Shown: positions 59,721 through 64,000 of the stretch, piece after piece
Numbering within the stretch: the stretch's first letter is position 1
Layout of the letters: every line of letters begins with the position of its first letter
Source of the DNA: JAXHUM01 sp034189325
GTDB lineage: Bacteria > Desulfobacterota > DSM-4660 > Desulfatiglandales > Desulfatiglandaceae
Direction of reading: 5' to 3'
Length of the DNA: 64,000 nt
NCBI GenBank assembly: GCA_034189325.1
Contig: JAXHUM010000116.1
Location: forward strand, 62,001-126,000
Made by a program: the position numbers and the translations under genes
The notes under the pieces: model-generated
What the model saw: the letters and a program-made list of their open reading frames with translations, nothing else
The model's database searches: none
Told to the model about the DNA's origin: nothing

Positions 59721-60758
59721 ATGATTGTTTTGGGCATAGATACATCGTGTGATGACACCTCTGCGTCGGTTGTGGCTGATGGTCGACGCTGTCTGTCGAA
59801 TGTGATCCACTCCCAGGTGAAACTTCACCATGCCCATGGTGGAGTCGTTCCTGAGTTGGCGTCGAGAGAGCATCTTAGAAATATTGTCCCTGTTGTAGAA
59901 GAGGCACTCGTCAAGGCCGGACTTGAGATGAGAGACCTGGACGGCATTGCCGTGACCGTGGGACCGGGACTTGTCGGGTCTCTTTTGGTAGGGCTTTACT
60001 ACGCCAAAGGGGCGGCCTATGTGAATAATATTCCCCTCGCAGGCATAAACCATTTAGAGGGCCATATCCTGTCGATCTTTCTGGAAGAGGATATGCCGGC
60101 ATTCCCCTTTGTTGCCCTAACCGTATCCGGCGGGCATACCAGCCTCTATCATGTGAAAGCATACGGCCAGTATGAGTTGATGGGGCAGACCCTCGACGAT
60201 GCGGCAGGAGAGGCCTTTGACAAGGTAGCCAAGATCTTGGGCCTAGGCTACCCAGGAGGCTCAATCATCGAGAAGATGGCTCTCAAAGGGGACAAAGACT
60301 CCATCAGGTTTCCAAGAGCGTATCTCTCAAAGGATTCCCTCGATTTCAGTTTCAGCGGTTTGAAGACGGCCGTTTCCCTTCACGTTGAGAAATGTCGGGC
60401 GGGTGCTCAAGGAATGGACGGTTCGACGGTTGCAGATATTGCAGCCTCTTTTCAGGAGGCAGTTGTTGAAGTCCTTGTGAACAAGTTGATGATGGCAAGA
60501 ACGGTGACAGGGGCTTCCGCCATAGTGGCTGCCGGCGGCGTGGTCTGCAACAATCGATTGCGAGACAAGCTCCGGGCGGCGGGGAGTGAGATAGGGATAC
60601 CCGTATACTACCCCAGGCCCCAGTATTGCACAGACAATGGAGCGATGATCGCAGTGGCAGGACATCATCGACTTAAAAACAATCAACAGGTCGATATGGC
60701 CATTGATGTTAGATCGAGGTATCCTATCTCTGATCTTGCCTCTATAACGAGCCAATGA
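59721..60758 (+). CDS. tsaD: tRNA N6-adenosine threonylcarbamoyltransferase TsaD
   Basis: 345 residues, ASKHA fold. Metal ligands in NHLEGHILSIF, with LGIDTSCDDTSASVV, THxx-type phosphate loop VSGGHTSLYHV, and FSGLKTAV. Partner of TsaE at 54806. ATG 59721 has GGAAGAG seven bases upstream; the longer frame to 59652 is not needed. Confidence 0.96.
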   Translation: MIVLGIDTSCDDTSASVVADGRRCLSNVIHSQVKLHHAHGGVVPELASREHLRNIVPVVEEALVKAGLEMRDLDGIAVTVGPGLVGSLLVGLYYAKGAAYVNNIPLAGINHLEGHILSIFLEEDMPAFPFVALTVSGGHTSLYHVKAYGQYELMGQTLDDAAGEAFDKVAKILGLGYPGGSIIEKMALKGDKDSIRFPRAYLSKDSLDFSFSGLKTAVSLHVEKCRAGAQGMDGSTVADIAASFQEAVVEVLVNKLMMARTVTGASAIVAAGGVVCNNRLRDKLRAAGSEIGIPVYYPRPQYCTDNGAMIAVAGHHRLKNNQQVDMAIDVRSRYPISDLASITSQ

Positions 60759-60803
60759 ACAGGAAAAGCGATAATCATCGCTGTCCATCTGGGTGATGAA
60801 AAA

Positions 60804-61322
60804 TTGAAATTCTCTAGACAACTAAAATACTACTATCTTCGATTTTTGAGGCTGAGAGGGCAACCTGAAGAGCTGGCCCTGGGCATGGCATTTGGGGTCT
60901 TTGCCGGTATGATGCCCATCATGCCTTTTCAGACGGCAGTGGCTGTTACTCTGGCTATTTTTTTTAAAGGGAGCAAAATCACCGCGGCGATTGGGACTTG
61001 GATAAGCAATCCCCTCAATCTGTACCTGGTATATTTCTACAACTTTAAATTGGGAGCTTTCCTGTTGGGGATCCCCAAAAAAAGTGCGGGTTTCTCAGCT
61101 ATCATGGCCGCTATCCGGTCAGGAGAAGAAGCGATGGTGGTCGTGGGTGAGCTAATGAGTGTCGGTGGTACAACCGCCATGGCCTTTCTTGTCGGGGGGG
61201 TGGTCATGGGTACTCTCACCTCTATCCCCACCTATCTGTTCTTTTTATACTCTTTTAGGCGTATTAAAAGCTGGCGTCAATCAAGAAGGGAAATGAGAAA
61301 TGGTCGCCTACCGGAACAATGA
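60804..61322 (+). CDS. DUF2062 membrane protein
   Basis: 172 residues, about four hydrophobic helices with a positively charged N-terminus and C-terminus. The text LALGMAFGVFAGMMPIMPFQ and ISNPLNLYLVYFYN marks the DUF2062 family, whose role is unclear. It starts with TTG 60804. Overlaps rsmA by four bases, so it lies between two RNA-modifying enzymes in one unit. Confidence 0.88.
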   Translation: MKFSRQLKYYYLRFLRLRGQPEELALGMAFGVFAGMMPIMPFQTAVAVTLAIFFKGSKITAAIGTWISNPLNLYLVYFYNFKLGAFLLGIPKKSAGFSAIMAAIRSGEEAMVVVGELMSVGGTTAMAFLVGGVVMGTLTSIPTYLFFLYSFRRIKSWRQSRREMRNGRLPEQ

Positions 61323-62152
61323 AAACTGAAAAGCGATGGCGTGCAAAGAAGAGCCTTGGGCAGCACTTCCTTGTTGCCCCCGACATTGTCCAGAAGATTA
61401 TTTCCTACGCCCGTTTCCAAGATTCCGACCTGGTCCTTGAAATAGGTCCTGGTCGGGGGGCTTTGACAATACCCCTTGCCGAATCCGTGGGGCACGTTGT
61501 TGCTGTTGAAAAGGATTCGAGACTTACAAAGGATCTCCAAGATCGCCTCGTCAGGGAGTGCATTGATAATGTCACCCTTTTTAATGAGGATATCCTTCGT
61601 TGGGCCTTTGCCCGCATGAAGTCTCGAACATCAGACAAATTCATGGTCATCGGCAATCTGCCGTACAACATATCCTCTCCCTTTCTGGAAAAGCTCATTG
61701 AAAACAGGAGGATGATCAAGAGAGCCATACTGATGTTCCAGGCCGAAGTCGCTCGGAGATTGTCCGCCTCTCCTGGCAGCAAGACTTATGGGGCCATGAC
61801 CTTGCTTACGCAATACCACGCAAGTATTACGAATCTGCTGTCGGTCTCTAGAAAAGCCTTCCGTCCCAGACCTCAGGTGGATTCCATAGTAATCGAAATC
61901 GATTTTGACAGACCCTATCCCATACAGACTCCCAACGAAGATTTCTTCAGGAAAATAGTCAAAGGGGCCTTTGCTCACCGACGGAAGACGATTATCAACT
62001 CGCTCAAAGTGGCCTATCCTTCCTGGGAGAGTGGGCTTGTCGCACAGGCAATGGAGGAGTGCGGGATCGATCCGGGAAGGAGGGCAGAGACACTTCATAT
62101 GGAAGAGTTTCTGGCCCTCACCTCTGCCCTGGCATTCATAGAGGGGGGCTGA
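61319..62152 (+). CDS. rsmA: 16S rRNA dimethyladenosine transferase RsmA/KsgA
   Basis: 277 residues. Uses SAM to dimethylate A1518 and A1519 (E. coli numbering) of 16S rRNA. Motif I LEIGPGRGALTIPLA and motif IV VIGNLPYNISSPFL are present, along with KSLGQHFLVAPDIV and VKGAFAHRRKTIINSL. Confidence 0.96.
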   Translation: MKTEKRWRAKKSLGQHFLVAPDIVQKIISYARFQDSDLVLEIGPGRGALTIPLAESVGHVVAVEKDSRLTKDLQDRLVRECIDNVTLFNEDILRWAFARMKSRTSDKFMVIGNLPYNISSPFLEKLIENRRMIKRAILMFQAEVARRLSASPGSKTYGAMTLLTQYHASITNLLSVSRKAFRPRPQVDSIVIEIDFDRPYPIQTPNEDFFRKIVKGAFAHRRKTIINSLKVAYPSWESGLVAQAMEECGIDPGRRAETLHMEEFLALTSALAFIEGG

Positions 62153-62278
62153 TAGAACTACAGGGCCAGCAACAAAAAGATTTATTTGTTGGAATCTATT
62201 TTGTATATTGACAGTATTGGTTGAACATCTGCCTATTTTTTAGGCCATCCGGCTCAGGCGCTCGGGCCTTTGGTGAGG

Positions 62279-62390
62279 GGCTCAGAAGGGCACATAAAAA
62301 GCCTTCAGCCGCCGGCCTCAGCGAATTCCGCCTATCCTGGCCGAGGAGGAAGCGCTCATGAGTGGGGCGGAGATCCCAGCGGTTTTTTTG
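62279..62390 (+). promoter_or_regulatory. Candidate structured leader RNA before panC
   Basis: 62279-62310 folds as GGCT-(CA bulge)-GAAGG-(G bulge)-C, loop ACATAAAAA, GCCTTC, AGCC. 62327-62371 closes with TCCGCC/GGCGGA and holds a palindrome CTCATGAG. A seven-T run follows at 62383-62389, 23 bases before panC ATG. The bulged stem next to a pantothenate gene recalls the reported pan motif RNA, but I cannot confirm the consensus. Confidence 0.4.
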
Positions 62391-62412
62391 TGCATGAGAC
62401 ATATGGGGCATC

Positions 62413-63261
62413 ATGGAAGTTATTAGATCAGTCAAGCTTATGCAGGAGTGTTCGGATTCTTTCAGACAGAAAGGGCATCATGTTTCCCTCGTTCCCACAA
62501 TGGGGTTTCTCCATGATGGTCATCTGGAACTCATGAAGGTGGGAAAGAGGCATTCTGACACGTTGATTATCAGCATCTTTGTCAACCCAACGCAATTCGG
62601 CCCAGAGGAAGATTTTGATCAATACCCTCGCGATACAGAGGGTGATTTGGCAAAGGCCTCGGACGTCGGTGTGGATATCGTGTATCTCCCTGCTGTGGAA
62701 GAGATGTATCCGGAGGGTTTCCAGAGTTCCGTCCATGTTGAAAGGGTCACCCGGCACCTTTGCGGTCTTTCCAGACCAACCCATTTTGACGGCGTTACCA
62801 CGGTGGTCAACAAATTATTCCATATCACAAAACCTCACGTGGCTGTTTTCGGGCAAAAAGACTACCAGCAGGTTGCTGTGATCAGGCGGATGGTCAAGGA
62901 CCTCAATATGGATATTCAGATCCTTGGGGTCCCTACCTTCAGGGAACCCGACGGACTGGCCATGAGTTCCCGCAACAAATATCTTAGCCCTGAGGAGAGA
63001 ACATCAGCCTTATGCCTCAAGAAATCTCTTGATTTGGCCGATGACATGTTCCGAGACGGTGAGACAAGGGCGGACGTCCTCAAGAACCGAATTGAATCAT
63101 TGATCCGCTCTCACCCCTTTACATCAATAGACTACGTGAGTCTTTGCGATCCGGAAACACTTGATGACATTGATACCCTTGGTGATGAGAACCTTCTCGC
63201 CCTGGCTGTCCGTGTGGGAAACACTAGATTGATCGATAACTCTCTGCTCTCTAAGACTTAA
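62413..63261 (+). CDS. panC: Pantothenate synthetase PanC
   Basis: 282 residues, HIGH-class ligase joining pantoate and beta-alanine with ATP. Motifs LVPTMGFLHDGHLELM, FVNPTQFGPEEDF, FGQKDYQQVAVI, and MSSRNKYLS (KMSKS-like). GGGG lies four bases before ATG 62413. metK follows by 43 bases with its own AGGAG site. Confidence 0.97.
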   Translation: MEVIRSVKLMQECSDSFRQKGHHVSLVPTMGFLHDGHLELMKVGKRHSDTLIISIFVNPTQFGPEEDFDQYPRDTEGDLAKASDVGVDIVYLPAVEEMYPEGFQSSVHVERVTRHLCGLSRPTHFDGVTTVVNKLFHITKPHVAVFGQKDYQQVAVIRRMVKDLNMDIQILGVPTFREPDGLAMSSRNKYLSPEERTSALCLKKSLDLADDMFRDGETRADVLKNRIESLIRSHPFTSIDYVSLCDPETLDDIDTLGDENLLALAVRVGNTRLIDNSLLSKT

Positions 63262-63304
63262 CAGTAGAAAAGGGCGAATAATTTTTCTTATTAAGGAGAC
63301 GACT

Positions 63305-64000
63305 ATGGAATCTTCGAGTTTCTTGTTTACTTCAGAATCTGTAACCGAGGGGCATCCGGATAAGATCGCCGATCAGGTGTCGGATCACATCCTGGATCAA
63401 CTGCTCCAGCAAGACGACAAGGCCCGCGTGGCCTGTGAGACCCTTGTCACGACCGGCATGGCATTCATTGCCGGAGAAATCACAACAAACGCCTATGTGG
63501 ATTTTCCTTATGTGGTCAGGGAGACCATCAAAGATATAGGGTACAGTAATTCTTCTATGGGTTTTGACTGGGAGACGTGTGGTGTCCTGTCATCAATCGA
63601 TAAACAATCTGTGGACATTGCCATGGGCGTCAATGGCCAGGGGCTGTTCAGAGAACAGGGCGCTGGAGACCAGGGCCTAATGTTCGGGTTTGCCTGTAAA
63701 GACACGAAGGTCTTGATGCCGATGCCGATCTATCTTGCCCACGGGTTGACAAAGAGACTGACCGAGGTGCGCAAGTCAGGTCAGTTACCGTGGCTCAGGC
63801 CTGATGGGAAGTCCCAGGTGACGGTTGAGTATGAAGATTGGAAACCGGTCAGAGTGCATACTGTGGTGATTGCGGCTCAACACAGCCCGGATGTGGATTA
63901 TGATACGATTCGGGATGAGATTATCCAGCATGTGGTCAAAGATGTGATTCCTCCTGAGATGCTTCATGATGACACACAGTTTTTTATCAACACTACAGGG
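63305..64000 (+). CDS. metK: S-adenosylmethionine synthetase MetK, 3' end cut by window
   Basis: 232 residues are visible of an expected 390 or so. Makes SAM from methionine and ATP. N-terminal FTSESVTEGHPDKIADQVSD, central VNGQGLFREQGAGDQGLMFG, and HDDTQFFINTTG at the window edge. AGGAG lies seven bases before ATG 63305. A pairing with ahcY, usual in this group, would be outside the window. Confidence 0.97.
   Translation, partial: MESSSFLFTSESVTEGHPDKIADQVSDHILDQLLQQDDKARVACETLVTTGMAFIAGEITTNAYVDFPYVVRETIKDIGYSNSSMGFDWETCGVLSSIDKQSVDIAMGVNGQGLFREQGAGDQGLMFGFACKDTKVLMPMPIYLAHGLTKRLTEVRKSGQLPWLRPDGKSQVTVEYEDWKPVRVHTVVIAAQHSPDVDYDTIRDEIIQHVVKDVIPPEMLHDDTQFFINTTG

Noticed and set aside
62279..62390. 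SAH/SAM riboswitch or SRP RNA reading of the panC leader
   Set aside because: The conserved SRP tetraloop region (GGTCAGGTCCGGAAGGAAGC type) is missing, and only a short CCGAGGAG stretch resembles the SAH riboswitch core.

Overview
The window looks like a chromosomal segment of an anaerobic Desulfobacterota (former Deltaproteobacteria) bacterium. This is inferred from the 16S rRNA text, from a DVU0772-type small protein, from an NIL-domain ferredoxin, from a LysR regulator of the selenium-metabolism type, and from the gene order ftsE-ftsX-envC-ctpA-divergent deacetylase. No genus can be named without a database. Both ends cut a gene: a CHASE2 serine/threonine kinase on the left and metK on the right.

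Positions 1-9924 form a signalling and surface-appendage region. An active CHASE2-Ser/Thr kinase (minus strand) stands next to a type IV pilus/type II secretion ATPase that has a predicted c-di-GMP-binding MshEN domain and an extra C-terminal double zinc ribbon. Next come a B-box membrane protein coupled to a type IV pilin, an outputless membrane PAS sensor, an FHA-GAF-class III nucleotide cyclase, and a small Cys-motif membrane protein. Kinase, FHA reader, cyclase and pilus motor could form one phospho- and nucleotide-controlled surface module (inference).

Positions 10205-34385 are mixed metabolic and accessory genes. They include an aminotransferase-ferredoxin pair, LivH/LivM permeases without their ATPases or binding protein, two tandem nitronate-monooxygenase-like flavoproteins, a DVU0772 protein, a 2-hydroxyacid dehydrogenase, a CPA1 antiporter and a 1360-residue envelope protein of unknown function. 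They continue with hisH-hisF-carA, two MBL-fold hydrolases, an AlkD-like protein, an MFS transporter, and a LysR regulator followed by what looks like a frameshifted gene remnant. Several long gene-free gaps lie here, one with three related TGAGACA/TGTCTCA dyads.

Positions 34691-43363 carry a coiled-coil protein, a TolC-like protein, the division/cell-wall set ftsE-ftsX-envC-ctpA-deacetylase and a DegT sugar aminotransferase. Positions 43612-49263 are a complete rrn operon: two promoters, boxA elements, 16S, tRNA-Ile(GAT), tRNA-Ala(TGC), 23S, 5S and a terminator. Long complementary flanks around 16S and 23S are typical RNase III processing stems.

Positions 49378-64000 are dense housekeeping genes on the plus strand: yjbQ, phoH, pgpH-type HD gene, ybeY, pdxJ, acpS, tsaE, lysC, an SLBB/helix-hairpin-helix gene, a second CHASE2 kinase-like gene, tsaD, a DUF2062 gene, rsmA, panC and metK. 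Many overlap by 4 bases. The second CHASE2 protein has lost the catalytic Lys, the HRD Asp and the DFG Asp and appears to be a pseudokinase paralogue of the one at the left edge.
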